A DNA stretch of 64,000 nucleotides from JBOCEF01 sp050586345 (GCF_050586345.1 NZ_JBOCEF010000024.1:3260-67259), one strand, 5' to 3'; positions 20,972 to 29,865 are shown, counted from the first letter of the stretch. The notes: a model not told the origin generated them from the sequence alone. Numbers and translations: made by a program.

Positions 20972-22048
20972 TCAGCCCTCCAGGCCGAGGCGGCGCAGCG
21001 CGGTGCGCGGGAGCAGCAGCACCATCCGCCCGGCCCCCGCCATTTCCCCGGCCACGCGGCCCGCATCGGCGCCGCCGCCGAAGAACAGGTCGGCGCGCTG
21101 GGGGCCCTTGATCGCCGATCCGACGTCCTGGGCGGCGAAGAGGCGGCGAATGGGGCCGAAACTCGCCTGCGTCTCGATCCAGACGGGCGCGCCGAGGGGC
21201 ACATGCGCCGGGTCCACGGCGGCCGAGCGCAGCGGCGTCAGCGGCACGCCGAGCGCGCCGACCGGGCCGGGCGCGTGCTCGAGCTCGGGCGCCAGCTGGA
21301 AGAAGATGTAGGACGGGTTGCGGTCGGTCAGGCGGCGCGCGGCCCCGGGATTGGCGCGCATCCAGGTCTTCATGCCTTCCGCGGTCAGCTGGCTGCGGGG
21401 GATCAGCCCCTCGTCCCGCGCGATCTTGCCGATCGAGACGTAATCGCGCCCGTTGCGCCCGGCATAGCGGACCCGCAGGCGGCGCCCGCCGGGCAGGCGC
21501 AACCGGCCCGAACCCTGGATGTGGAGGAAATAGTGCTCGGCCGCGTCGTCGAGCCAGGCGATCTCCAGCCCCGCGCCATCCAGCGCGCCGGCGGCGATCT
21601 CGGCCCGGCTCGGGGCAGGGCCGCCGGGCAGGGCGTGGAGGGGGAAGCGGAAGCGGTCGTCGGGAGCGAGGGCGGCGTCGATCTCCGGCTCGTAATAGCC
21701 GGTGAAGAGCGGCGCGCCCGACAGCGCCACGGGGGCGAAGCGGGTCTCGAGGAAGGCGCGCGCCGCGGCGCGGGAGGTCGCGGCCGCATCCGCGCCGCCG
21801 GCGCAGGCCTGCGCCCAGTCCCGTTCCGTCACGCCAAGGCCGGGGCGGACGGATCCGCACCCGGCGAGGAAGGCCCGCAGGCCCGCCTGGTGGTCATCGT
21901 CGCGCCAGCCGTCCAGCGCGGAGAAGGGAAGCGTCTTCATGGGGGCGCCTTGGCCGACCGCGACGGCGGGGCCGCATCCGGCCACCAGCCCCGCAGCGGC
22001 GATCAGGCGCAGCGCGGCGCGGCGGCCGTTCTGGTCTGGCCGGGCCAC
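20972..22048 (-). CDS. mltA: Membrane-bound lytic murein transglycosylase A
   Basis: Cleaves peptidoglycan glycan strands with formation of 1,6-anhydro-muramyl ends. The 358-aa product has a probable lipobox LVAGC at residues 21-25, so it is likely an outer-membrane lipoprotein. The MltA domain (FTGYYEPEIDA, FLHIQGSGRLRLPGG) is followed by the 3D domain with its catalytic Asp region (AAQDVGSAIKGPQRADLFFG). Start and length fit the family. Lies 9 nt downstream of timA. Confidence 0.93.
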   Translation of the reverse strand: MARPDQNGRRAALRLIAAAGLVAGCGPAVAVGQGAPMKTLPFSALDGWRDDDHQAGLRAFLAGCGSVRPGLGVTERDWAQACAGGADAAATSRAAARAFLETRFAPVALSGAPLFTGYYEPEIDAALAPDDRFRFPLHALPGGPAPSRAEIAAGALDGAGLEIAWLDDAAEHYFLHIQGSGRLRLPGGRRLRVRYAGRNGRDYVSIGKIARDEGLIPRSQLTAEGMKTWMRANPGAARRLTDRNPSYIFFQLAPELEHAPGPVGALGVPLTPLRSAAVDPAHVPLGAPVWIETQASFGPIRRLFAAQDVGSAIKGPQRADLFFGGGADAGRVAGEMAGAGRMVLLLPRTALRRLGLEG

Positions 22049-22057
22049 GGGGCGGCC

Positions 22058-22726
22058 TCAGCCGCCGGTGGCGGTCAGGATCCAGTTCGGGTCCGAGGAC
22101 CCCATGCGGCGGGTGAAGGTCCACAGGTCGGTCTGGCGGCGCACCTCGGTCGGGTCGCCCTCGACGATCTCGTGGTTCACGTTGCGCACGACGCTGACCA
22201 GCTCGCCGGTGAAGCGGATCTCGATATCCGCGTCGCCGGTCTCCTCGGTGAAGATGGCCGAGAAGATGCGCGCGTCCTTGATGCCGACGAAGCGGGCCTC
22301 GACGGTCAGGCCCTCGGCCTTGCGCGCGTCGATGGCGGCGGCGAAGCTCTCGTAAACGTCATCGGCGAGGAGCGGGCGCAGGGTCTTCTTGTCGCCGTTC
22401 TCATAGGCCATGAGGATCCACTCATAGGCCTGCCGGGCGCCGCCCAGGAATTCGCGCGGCGAGAAGCCCGGCTCGGCCATCGCCATGCGGCGCAGGGCGG
22501 CGGCGCTGTCGGCGTCGACGCCGGGGATGTCCTCGACCGGCTCGGGCTCGGCGCTCGGTTTCTGGCCGCCATCCACGACCACGAAATCGGGCCGCCCGCG
22601 CGCCTTTTCGGCCGCCGGATCGATCCGGGTGGGGTCTTCGAAGCCGGTCCGCGTGCCCAGCGTGTTCTTCAGCTTGGCGAACACGAAGATGGCGATGGCG
22701 GCGAGAAGAACAAGTTCGATCATCAT
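22058..22726 (-). CDS. timA: Tim44-like inner-membrane protein TimA
   Basis: 222-aa protein with one N-terminal membrane helix (MIELVLLAAIAIFVFAKLKNTLG) and a C-terminal Tim44-like domain (about 85-222; FLGGARQAYEWILMAYENGD, LRPLLADDVYESF, IVEGDPTEVRRQTDLWTFTR). It is related to the membrane-binding domain of mitochondrial Tim44; the bacterial role is not firmly known. Two adjacent ATG codons (22726 and 22723) are possible starts; upstream in-frame codons precede the membrane helix without support. Divergent from fxsA and first of timA-mltA-smr. Confidence 0.88.
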   Translation of the reverse strand: MMIELVLLAAIAIFVFAKLKNTLGTRTGFEDPTRIDPAAEKARGRPDFVVVDGGQKPSAEPEPVEDIPGVDADSAAALRRMAMAEPGFSPREFLGGARQAYEWILMAYENGDKKTLRPLLADDVYESFAAAIDARKAEGLTVEARFVGIKDARIFSAIFTEETGDADIEIRFTGELVSVVRNVNHEIVEGDPTEVRRQTDLWTFTRRMGSSDPNWILTATGG

Positions 22727-22935
22727 TCGCGGGCTCCGACAGCGCTCCGGGCGGGGGGACTCGGGCAGGATGGGATGCCCCCGGAGCGAGATGATAAGGT
22801 TGGCGGACGCGAATGGCGAGGCCGCCTTTGGATCGCTATGTAGGAGGGCGACGGGGCCTCGTCCATGCGCAGGCCCCGCGTCGCCGCGCCCCGTACGCAA
22901 AAGCCGGGCGCAAAAGGATAGGGAGTCCTGCCGAT

Positions 22936-23481
22936 ATGCCGTTGTTCCTGCTGCTCGTCATCGTGCCGATCATCGAGATCGCGCTGTTCATCGAGGTGGG
23001 GGGCGCGCTGGGGCTGTGGCCGACCATCGGGATCGTGATCCTGACGGCGGTGATCGGGACCGCGATGCTGCGCGGGCAGGGCGCCTGGGCGATGCAGGAC
23101 CTGCAGCGGAGCCTGTCGGGGCAGGGCGACCCGGGCAAGGCGCTGGCCCATGGCGCGATGATCCTGGTGTCGGGCGTGCTGCTGCTGACGCCGGGCTTCT
23201 TCACCGACGCGGTCGGCTTCGCGCTGCTGCTGCCGCCCGTGCGGCTGTGGCTGATGAAGACCGTGGGCAAGCGGGTGCAGATGCAGGGAAGCGTGCACAT
23301 GCAGGGCTTCGGCGGCGGGTTCGGGCCCGGCCCGCGCCCCGAGGGCCGCGCCACGCGCCCGCCCGAGGGGCCGCACAACCCCGCCCATGACCAGGGCGCC
23401 GACATCCAGGACGCCGAGTGGGAAGAGGTCCCCCCGCCGCCCGGATCGAAGCCCAGCGGCTGGACCCGCCCGCCGGAATAA
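22936..23481 (+). CDS. fxsA: FxsA family membrane protein
   Basis: 181-aa inner-membrane protein of the FxsA family (named for suppression of F-plasmid exclusion of phage T7 in E. coli). Hydrophobic spans lie near residues 2-20, 25-45 and 70-95, with the conserved GVLLLTPGFFTDAVGFALLLPPVR. The C-terminal 70 residues are Gly/Pro-rich and polar. The ATG at 22936 places the first span at the N-terminus, as in the family. Divergent from timA; secB follows 167 nt downstream. Confidence 0.9.
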   Translation: MPLFLLLVIVPIIEIALFIEVGGALGLWPTIGIVILTAVIGTAMLRGQGAWAMQDLQRSLSGQGDPGKALAHGAMILVSGVLLLTPGFFTDAVGFALLLPPVRLWLMKTVGKRVQMQGSVHMQGFGGGFGPGPRPEGRATRPPEGPHNPAHDQGADIQDAEWEEVPPPPGSKPSGWTRPPE

Positions 23482-23648
23482 GCCGCGGCGGCGCGGACCG
23501 GGCGGTTTCCCGCCCCCGCGCCGCGGTTTTCCCCGGTTTCCCGGCCCGCCGCGCCCGCCCGCCGCGGGCGGGGCGCATTGCGGGGCCGGGCCGGGCGTGC
23601 TAGCCCGATGCCGACGCATTCGCCCATTGCATATATGGAGCAGGACCC

Positions 23649-24128
23649 ATGGCCGACGCGAACGCCGCCCCGGTGGCGCCGAAGATCAACATCATCTCCC
23701 AGTACATCCGGGATCTTTCGTTCGAGAACGCCGCGGCCCAGCGGCAGGCCAACCCGGGCGAGAAGCCGGAGATCAAGGTGGGCGTGAACCTCGACGCCAA
23801 GCCGGCCGGCGAGAACCGCTTCGAGGTGATCCTCAAGGTCAACGCCAACGCCTCGGCGCCCTCCGGCCCGCTGTTCCTGGTGGAGCTCGAATATGCCGGC
23901 GTGTTCCAGGTGGAAGGCGCCCCGCAGGAGCTGCTGCACCCGATCCTGCTGACCGAGTGCCCGCGCCAGCTGTTCCCGTTCGCCCGCCGCGTGGTGGCCG
24001 ACGTGACCCGCGACGGCGGCTTCCCGCCGCTGATGCTGGACATCATCGACTTCATGCAGATCTACCGCGCCGAACTGGCCAAGCGCCAGGCCGCGGGCCA
24101 GGCCCAGGGCCAGCCCGTCGCCAACTGA
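23649..24128 (+). CDS. secB: Protein-export chaperone SecB
   Basis: Tetrameric cytosolic chaperone that keeps secretory preproteins unfolded and hands them to SecA. The 159-aa product has the SecB core: ISQYIRDLSFENAAA, VILKVNANAS, VELEYAGVFQVEGAPQE, LLTECPRQLFPFARRVVADVTRDGGFPPLMLDIIDF. Length is standard. A GGAGCAGGA ribosome-binding site precedes the ATG. Confidence 0.97.
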   Translation: MADANAAPVAPKINIISQYIRDLSFENAAAQRQANPGEKPEIKVGVNLDAKPAGENRFEVILKVNANASAPSGPLFLVELEYAGVFQVEGAPQELLHPILLTECPRQLFPFARRVVADVTRDGGFPPLMLDIIDFMQIYRAELAKRQAAGQAQGQPVAN

Positions 24129-24154
24129 TCCGGCCGCAGATCGCAGGAAACAAG

Positions 24155-24188
24155 ACGCCCGCCGGAGGGGATCCGGCGGGCGTTTTTC
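24155..24188 (+). terminator. secB terminator, possibly bidirectional
   Basis: 11-bp perfect stem ACGCCCGCCGG / CCGGCGGGCGT with a 7-nt loop and a TTTTT run on the plus strand. On the minus strand the stem is followed by CTTGTTTCC, so it may also stop the convergent ppsR-maf-aroE-coaE-dnaQ transcript. Confidence 0.92.
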
Positions 24189-24281
24189 GTGCCCGGGTCC
24201 CGCGCGCCGGGGCGGGGCAGGGACTCGCCCCGCGGCGCGGCGCTTGTGATCACACGGCCCGGCGGGCCCGCGGCGGGGCGC

Positions 24282-24986
24282 TCAGCCGGTCTTTTTCCAC
24301 AGCGCCGCATCGCCGAGCTTCTCGACGAAGGCGGCATGGGCCTCGGCCTCCGCCTCGGTCAGCAGGGACCGGCGCGGGCGCGGGCGCGGCGGCGGGGTCC
24401 AGTCGGCCGAGGCGCCGACCGCCCCGCCCCCCTTGGCGCCGCCCCCGGCATCCAGCACGAAATCGGGCTGCTTGCCGCCGATCAGCTCGAGATACACCTC
24501 GGCCAGGATCTCGGAATCCAGCAGCGCGCCGTGCAGCGTGCGGGCCGAGTTGTCGATCCCGAAGCGGCGGCACAGCGCGTCCAGCGTGGCCTGCGCGCCG
24601 GGGAATTTCTTCTTGGCGATGGCCAGCGTGTCGATCGCCTGCTCCATCGGCAGGGGCGGCAGGTTGAGCCAGCCGAACTCCGCATTCAGGAACTTCATGT
24701 CGAATTTCGCGTTGTGGATCACCAGCTTGGCGTCCCCGACGAAATCGATGAAATCCTGCGCGATCTCCCGGAACACCGGCTTGTCCGAGAGGAACTCCTC
24801 GGACAGCCCGTGCACGCCGAAGGCCTCGGCGGGCATGTCGCGCTCGGGGTTGATGTACTGGTGATAGGTCTTGCCGGTGGGCAGGTGGTTCCACAGCTCG
24901 ACCCCGCCGATCTCGACGATCCGGTCGGGATGGGCGCCGAACGGGTCGAAGCCGGTGGTCTCCGTATCCATCACGATTTCACGCAT
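24282..24986 (-). CDS. dnaQ: DNA polymerase III epsilon subunit (proofreading exonuclease)
   Basis: 3'-5' proofreading exonuclease of the replicative polymerase. The 234-aa product has the DEDDh residues: Asp7 and Glu9 in VMDTETTGFD, Asp96 in HNAKFDMKF, and His152 and Asp157 in LHGALLDSEI. The C-terminal 50 residues are Pro/Arg-rich then helical, fitting a polymerase-binding tail. The ATG at 24986 overlaps the coaE stop by one base. Longer in-frame starts run into coaE and are rejected. Confidence 0.95.
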   Translation of the reverse strand: MREIVMDTETTGFDPFGAHPDRIVEIGGVELWNHLPTGKTYHQYINPERDMPAEAFGVHGLSEEFLSDKPVFREIAQDFIDFVGDAKLVIHNAKFDMKFLNAEFGWLNLPPLPMEQAIDTLAIAKKKFPGAQATLDALCRRFGIDNSARTLHGALLDSEILAEVYLELIGGKQPDFVLDAGGGAKGGGAVGASADWTPPPRPRPRRSLLTEAEAEAHAAFVEKLGDAALWKKTG

Positions 24987-25594
24987 CAGGCGGTCCTTTC
25001 GCGGATCTCGTCCAGCACGGCGCGGACCTGATCGCGCGCCGCCTCCAGGCCCTGGCCGGTGTCGATGACCCAATCCGCGCGCCCCCGCTTCTCGGCGTCC
25101 GGGGTCTGGCGCGAGAGGATCATGTCCAGCGTCTCGGCGGTCATGCCGGGGCGGGCCAGCACCCGTTCGCGCTGCACATCGGCAGGGGCGGAGACCACGG
25201 CGACGCCGTCGAACGCCTTGTCGCCGCCGGTCTCGTACAGGATCGGGATGTCGCAAAGCGCGATGGGCGCGCCATTGGCCTCGGCCTGCGCGAGGAAATC
25301 GGCCCGGTCCTCGCCCACCAGCGGGTGGACGACCTTCTCCAGCAGCTTGACCAGAGACGGGTCCTCGGTGACGGCGGCGCGCAGGGCGGCGCGGTCGACG
25401 GCGAGCGTTCCGTCCACGGGGCGCACCGCGTTCGGCGCGATCTCGGCCACCGCGGGGACCGCGGCGCCGCCGGGGCCATAGAGGCGCGCGACGGCGGCGT
25501 CCGCGTCCCAGACCGGCACGCCTTCTTCCGCGAACATCGCGGCGGTGGTGGATTTGCCCATGCCGATGGAGCCGGTCAGCGCCAGTTTGAACAT
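24986..25594 (-). CDS. coaE: Dephospho-CoA kinase
   Basis: Last step of coenzyme A synthesis: phosphorylates the 3'-hydroxyl of dephospho-CoA. The 202-aa product has the P-loop LTGSIGMGKST (about 7-16), the DAD motif in VWDADAAV near residue 30, and the lid segment with SRQTPDAEKRGRADWVIDT. Length is typical. Lies 4 nt downstream of aroE and overlaps dnaQ by one base. Confidence 0.96.
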   Translation of the reverse strand: MFKLALTGSIGMGKSTTAAMFAEEGVPVWDADAAVARLYGPGGAAVPAVAEIAPNAVRPVDGTLAVDRAALRAAVTEDPSLVKLLEKVVHPLVGEDRADFLAQAEANGAPIALCDIPILYETGGDKAFDGVAVVSAPADVQRERVLARPGMTAETLDMILSRQTPDAEKRGRADWVIDTGQGLEAARDQVRAVLDEIRERTA

Positions 25595-25598
25595 CCGC

Positions 25599-26438
25599 TC
25601 AGCCCTCCAGGACCGCGCGGCGCAGCTCCTCGTCGACCTCGGCGGGCTTGCCGAACCAGGCCTCGAAGCCCGGGCGGCCCTGGTGGAGCAGCATCCCCAG
25701 CCCGTCGACCCAGCGCAGGCGGCGGCTCTCGGCCTCTTCCAGCAGCGGGGTTTTCAGCGGGGAGTACACGATGTCGGTCACGAGGCAGGTCTTCGGCGCG
25801 CGCTTCAGGGACAGGTTCAGCGCCGGCTGCCCGGTCATCCCCAGCGACGAGGTGTTCACCACCGTCGCCACGCCGTCCAGCACGTCGTCGAGATGCAGGA
25901 AGTCCACCACCTTCACCTTGGCGCCGTATTGCTGGGCCAGGAACTCGGCCCGCGAGCGGGTGCGGTTGGCGAGGCGAATCTCGGGGCAGCCGTCGGACAG
26001 CAGCGCCGAGATGATCGAGCGCGCCGCGCCCCCGGCGCCGATCACCAGCGCCGGACCATCCGCCCCGCGCCAGCCGGGCGCGTTCTGGCGGATATTCTCG
26101 AGGAACCCGTAGCCGTCGGTGTTGTCGGCGTAGATCGACCCGTCCTCGCGGAAGGTGATGGTGTTGGCGGCGCCGATCAGCGAGGCGCGGTCCGACACCT
26201 TGGTCGCCAGCTTCAGCACCGCCTCCTTGTGGGGCAGGGTGACGTTCACGCCGCGGAACCCGAGCAGCGGCAGCGCGCGGATCGCCTGTTCGAGGTCGCG
26301 CGGCTCCACCCCCATGGCGACGTAATCGCCGTCGATCCCGTTGCGGTTCAGCCAGAACCGGTGCAGCTGCGGCGAACGGCTGTGGGCGATGGGCCAGCCG
26401 ATGACGCCGGCGAGGGGCTTGCGTTTGTGCTCGCTCAT
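25599..26438 (-). CDS. aroE: Shikimate dehydrogenase (NADP+)
   Basis: Reduces 3-dehydroshikimate to shikimate in aromatic amino-acid synthesis. The 279-aa product has the substrate-site motifs GWPIAHSRSPQLH and GVNVTLPHKEAV with the catalytic Lys, ADNTDGYGF, and the NADP fold VIGAGGAARSI with NRTRSRA. It overlaps maf by 4 nt (ATGA). Confidence 0.97.
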   Translation of the reverse strand: MSEHKRKPLAGVIGWPIAHSRSPQLHRFWLNRNGIDGDYVAMGVEPRDLEQAIRALPLLGFRGVNVTLPHKEAVLKLATKVSDRASLIGAANTITFREDGSIYADNTDGYGFLENIRQNAPGWRGADGPALVIGAGGAARSIISALLSDGCPEIRLANRTRSRAEFLAQQYGAKVKVVDFLHLDDVLDGVATVVNTSSLGMTGQPALNLSLKRAPKTCLVTDIVYSPLKTPLLEEAESRRLRWVDGLGMLLHQGRPGFEAWFGKPAEVDEELRRAVLEG

Positions 26439-27055
26439 TCCGTCAGGCGCCCCCTTGCGCGCAGGTATCCAAGAACTTCCAGAAGCGGCAGGCCCAGGAC
26501 CGTGAAGTAGTCTCCCTGGACCCGTGCGAACAGCTGCGCGCCGAGGCCTTCGAGATGGTAGCCGCCTACGCTGTGCAGCACGTCCGGCCCCGCGCGGTCA
26601 AGATACTCCGCGATGAATGTCTCCGTGAAGGAGCGCATGACCAGCTGCGCGCGGCCCACGTGACGCCAGACCGGGCGGCCGTTCTCGGCGATCACGGCGG
26701 CGGAGAGAAGCTCGTGCGGGCGGTTCTGCAACCGGCGCAGGTGCTCGGCGGCCTCGTCCCGGTCGCGCGGCTTGTCGAACATCTCGCCGCCGCAGACCAG
26801 CACCTGGTCGGCGCCCAGCACCAGCGCCCCGGGCGCCTTGGCGGAGATCTTGAGCGCCTTGAGCTCGGCCAGCGCGTCGGCGATGTCGCGCGGGGCGGCG
26901 TCCTCGGCCTTCAGCGCGGCCTTCACCGCGTCCTCGTCCACCCGGGCGGGCAGGGTTTCGACGGCGACGCCCGCGGCGCGCAGCATGTCCGCGCGCGCCT
27001 TCGAGGCGCTGGCCAGGATGATCGGGTCTGCGCCGGTCGCGTCGCCCATGCTCAT
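26435..27055 (-). CDS. maf: Maf-family nucleotide pyrophosphatase
   Basis: Maf/YceF-type enzyme that hydrolyses modified or canonical nucleoside triphosphates to monophosphates. The 206-aa product has ILASASKARADMLRAAGV, the RDIADALAELKA region, LVLGADQVLV and VGGYHLEGLGAQLF. The start at 27055 overlaps the ppsR stop by 4 nt (ATGA); a second ATG at 27049 is possible. The motif pattern suggests the YceF-like (7-methyl-GTP) branch, but this is not certain. Confidence 0.93.
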   Translation of the reverse strand: MSMGDATGADPIILASASKARADMLRAAGVAVETLPARVDEDAVKAALKAEDAAPRDIADALAELKALKISAKAPGALVLGADQVLVCGGEMFDKPRDRDEAAEHLRRLQNRPHELLSAAVIAENGRPVWRHVGRAQLVMRSFTETFIAEYLDRAGPDVLHSVGGYHLEGLGAQLFARVQGDYFTVLGLPLLEVLGYLRARGRLTE

Positions 27056-27903
27056 GCCGCGCCCTCCGGGTTTTCACCGCGCTCGGTCGCGTCAAGGTCG
27101 TCGCGCATCAGCGCCATGATCGAGGCGGCGGTCTCCTCGATGCTGCGGCGGGTGACGTCGATGGTGGGGATGCCGAGCCGCTCGAAGGTCATCAGCGCCT
27201 CGGACACCTCCTCGCGCACGCGCGGAAGCTCGGCGTAGTCGATGCCCTTCTCGGAGCCGATGACCTCGAGCCGCTGGGTGCGGATCTGCGCGAGGCGCGT
27301 GGGCGAGGCGGTCAGGCCCACCGCCGGCACCCCGGCGGCCAGCGCATCGTCGAGGCCCGGGGGCAGGGGCGCGCCCGGCACCAGCGGCACGTTGGCCGCC
27401 TTCACCCCGCGCACGGCGAGGTAGAGGCAGGTGGGCGTCTTCGAGGTGCGCGAGACGCCGAGCAGGATCACGTCGGCCTTTCTCAGCCGGTCCGCGGTGG
27501 CCCCGTCATCGAGCGCCATGGCGTAGTCGATGGCGGCCACGCGGCCGAAATATTTCGCGTCGATCTGGTACTGTTTGCCCGGCCGGTTTCGCCGCGGGGC
27601 GCCGAGCCGGTCGCGCACCGCCTTGAACAGCGGGTTCAGGAGCGGGATCGTCTCGACCCCGAGGTCGTCGACCCCGGTCACCAGCCGGTCCGACAGCTTG
27701 CTGTCGAGCAGGGTGTAGACGACGGGCCCCGGCTCCTTGCGGATGGCCTTCACGGCGGCGTCGATATCGGCGGCGCTGCGCACGAAGACATGCATGCGCA
27801 GGGTGATGTCGGGATTTTCGAACTGGCTGAGCACCGCGTTCGCGGCGGCGGTCGCGGTCTCTCCGGTCGAGTCCGACAGGAGATGCAGCACGTGGCGGTT
27901 CAA
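27052..27903 (-). CDS. ppsR: PEP synthase / PPDK regulatory protein (DUF299)
   Basis: Bifunctional kinase/phosphorylase that switches phosphoenolpyruvate synthase or pyruvate phosphate dikinase off and on with ADP and phosphate. The 283-aa product starts HVLHLLSDSTGETA, the family opening, and has the P-loop GVSRTSKTPTCLYLA near residues 149-161. It is the first gene left of the replication origin; the pairing ppsR-oriC-hemE is conserved in many alphaproteobacteria. Confidence 0.95.
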   Translation of the reverse strand: MNRHVLHLLSDSTGETATAAANAVLSQFENPDITLRMHVFVRSAADIDAAVKAIRKEPGPVVYTLLDSKLSDRLVTGVDDLGVETIPLLNPLFKAVRDRLGAPRRNRPGKQYQIDAKYFGRVAAIDYAMALDDGATADRLRKADVILLGVSRTSKTPTCLYLAVRGVKAANVPLVPGAPLPPGLDDALAAGVPAVGLTASPTRLAQIRTQRLEVIGSEKGIDYAELPRVREEVSEALMTFERLGIPTIDVTRRSIEETAASIMALMRDDLDATERGENPEGAA

Positions 27904-28361
27904 GGCGGGTCCCCGGGATAGTCGTTATGGTTTTGGCGGGACTCTAACGGCTCCGGCGCATGTGGATAACGGGGATGTTGGGCGCCGAACGCCCGGTTCG
28001 GCGGTTATGTGGCCCAAACGCAGCATCGGCGCCGCGAGTCCTCCACATGTGCACGGAATCCGAGGGCCGCCCGCGGGATATGTGGACAAATCCACGCTTC
28101 CTTCACCGTAACGCTTCGTTCAGGAAATGCGGCGCAGACTCCATTTTAGCGAAAATTCGCAAGATACTGATTTTTAACAGAAAAATTTCTGATCTTGCCT
28201 TTTCAGATCTCGGATTTGACGTAAACGCTTCTCCGGCCGCCGATTCCTTCTGTGGATAACTGCGTGGATGACGGGTGAAGCGACGGTAATCCCCGTTGAC
28301 CCGGGATACCTACAACCTCCACAACCAATCGGAAATCCGATCTCCCCTCGCTGGAAACGAC
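27904..28361. other. Chromosomal replication origin (oriC)
   Basis: Gene-free region between ppsR and hemE, the conserved origin position in alphaproteobacteria. Two perfect DnaA boxes TGTGGATAA lie at 27961-27969 and 28251-28259. A near-perfect box TGTGGACAA lies at 28081-28089, and weaker ones near 28039 (TCCTCCACA), 28263 (CGTGGATGA) and 28314. The near-perfect box starts a GTGGA-CAAA-TCCAC dyad. A strongly AT-rich stretch at about 28140-28215, with a partial dyad around ATTTTTAACAGAAAAAT, is a good unwinding element. No CtrA-type TTAA-N7-TTAA site was seen. Confidence 0.88.
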
Positions 28362-29393
28362 ATGACTGACACGAAGCTCCTGCTCCGCGCGCTCGCCGGA
28401 GAGACCCTGCCCACGCCCCCCGTCTGGCTTATGCGGCAAGCCGGCCGCTACCTGCCGGAGTACCGGGCGACCCGGGAACAGGCGGGGAGCTTCCTCGACC
28501 TCTGCTACAACCCCGAACTCGCCATCGAGGTCACGCTGCAGCCGATCCGCCGCTTCGGCTTCGACGCGGCGATCCTGTTCGCGGACATCCTGCTGGTGCC
28601 CCAGGCGCTCGGCTGCGATCTGAAATTCGTCCAGGGCGAGGGCCCGCGCCTGTCCACCATCACGGACGAGGCCGGGGTCGACGGGCTGGCGCCGGTCGAG
28701 GGCATCCACGACACGCTCAGCCCCGTCTATGAGACGGTGAAGGGCCTCTCCGAGGCGCTGCCGAAGGAAACGACGCTGATCGGCTTCGCCGGGGCGCCCT
28801 GGACCGTGGCGACCTACATGGTCGCCGGGCGCGGCACCCCGAGCCAGGAGCCCGCGCGGCGCATGATCGCCGAGCGGCCCGACGCGTTCGGCCGCCTGAT
28901 CGAGCGCGTGACCGAGGCGACCATCGCCTACCTCGAGAAACAGGTCGAAGCGGGCGCCGAGGTGGTGAAGATCTTCGACAGCTGGGCCGGTTCGCTAAAC
29001 TGGTCGGACTATGAACGTTACTGCATCGCGCCGAACCGCCAGATCGTCGAGGCGCTGCGCGCCCGCTGGCCGCATCTGCCGATCATCGGCTTCCCGCGCG
29101 GGGCAGGGACCGGCTACGAGGCCTTCGCGGAGGCCACCGGCGTGTCCGCCGTGGCGCTCGACAGCTCCGTGAACCCCGCCTGGGCGGCGGAGCGGCTGCA
29201 ACCGAAGCTCTGCGTGCAGGGCAACCTCGACCCGCTCGCCATGGTGATCGGCGGCGACTTCCTGGTGAACGAAACCCGGAAGATCGTCGACGGCTTCTCG
29301 GGCGGGCCCTTCATCTTCAACCTCGGCCACGGGATCACCCCGGACGCCGATCCGAAGAATGTCGAGCTTCTGCTGAACACGATCCGGGGGTGA
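28362..29393 (+). CDS. hemE: Uroporphyrinogen decarboxylase
   Basis: Decarboxylates the four acetate side chains of uroporphyrinogen III to give coproporphyrinogen III. The 343-aa product has both signatures: PPVWLMRQAGRYLPEYRATR near residue 18 and GFAGAPWTVATYMVAG in the middle, with the catalytic Asp region FGFDAAILFADIL. Upstream in-frame codons lie within the origin and lack a ribosome-binding site, so the ATG at 28362 is taken. Its promoter must lie inside or next to oriC. Overlaps hemJ by 4 nt. Confidence 0.97.
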   Translation: MTDTKLLLRALAGETLPTPPVWLMRQAGRYLPEYRATREQAGSFLDLCYNPELAIEVTLQPIRRFGFDAAILFADILLVPQALGCDLKFVQGEGPRLSTITDEAGVDGLAPVEGIHDTLSPVYETVKGLSEALPKETTLIGFAGAPWTVATYMVAGRGTPSQEPARRMIAERPDAFGRLIERVTEATIAYLEKQVEAGAEVVKIFDSWAGSLNWSDYERYCIAPNRQIVEALRARWPHLPIIGFPRGAGTGYEAFAEATGVSAVALDSSVNPAWAAERLQPKLCVQGNLDPLAMVIGGDFLVNETRKIVDGFSGGPFIFNLGHGITPDADPKNVELLLNTIRG

Positions 29394-29854
29394 GCCTGAT
29401 GCAGGACTTTCTGCGCGACTGGCACGATGTCCTGAAGGCCATCCATATCATGGCCGTGATCACGTGGATGGCGGGGCTGTTCTATCTGCCCCGCCTGTTC
29501 GTGTACCATGCCGAGCGCGCGACGCCGGGGTCGGAGATGTCCGAGACCTTCAAGGTCATGGAACATAAGTTATTGAAATATATAACTAATCCGTCGTCCA
29601 TCGTGACCTGGGTGTTCGGGCTTCTGATGCTGTGGTCGCTGGGCTGGGACTACCTGGTCGACAATCACTGGCTGCAGATCAAGCTGGTGCTGATTTCGGC
29701 GATGACCTGGTTCCACCACAAGCTGGCGAAGTTCACCAAGGACTTCGCGGCGGATGCCAACACGCGTTCTGGTCGTTCGTACCGGATGTGGAACGAGATG
29801 CCGACGCTGCTGATGCTGGTGATCGTGCCGCTGGCGGTTCTGAAACCCTTCTGA
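29390..29854 (+). CDS. hemJ: Protoporphyrinogen oxidase HemJ
   Basis: Membrane protein that oxidises protoporphyrinogen IX to protoporphyrin IX in bacteria without HemG or HemY oxidases. The 154-aa product has the family opening WHDVLKAIHIMAVITWMAGLFYLPRLFVYH, with conserved histidines, and four membrane spans. The start is GTG at 29390 in a GTGA overlap with hemE, or ATG at 29399. Odd: codons at 29561-29590 are extremely AT-rich (TTA, TTG, AAA, TAT, ATA, ACT, AAT), unlike the rest of the gene. Confidence 0.93.
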   Translation: MSLMQDFLRDWHDVLKAIHIMAVITWMAGLFYLPRLFVYHAERATPGSEMSETFKVMEHKLLKYITNPSSIVTWVFGLLMLWSLGWDYLVDNHWLQIKLVLISAMTWFHHKLAKFTKDFAADANTRSGRSYRMWNEMPTLLMLVIVPLAVLKPF

Positions 29855-29865
29855 GCGACAATTAT

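Noticed and set aside
27960..28259. 99-codon open frame through the oriC gap
   Set aside because: It contains the DnaA boxes and AT-rich tract, has no ribosome-binding site and no familiar sequence; the gap is better explained as oriC.
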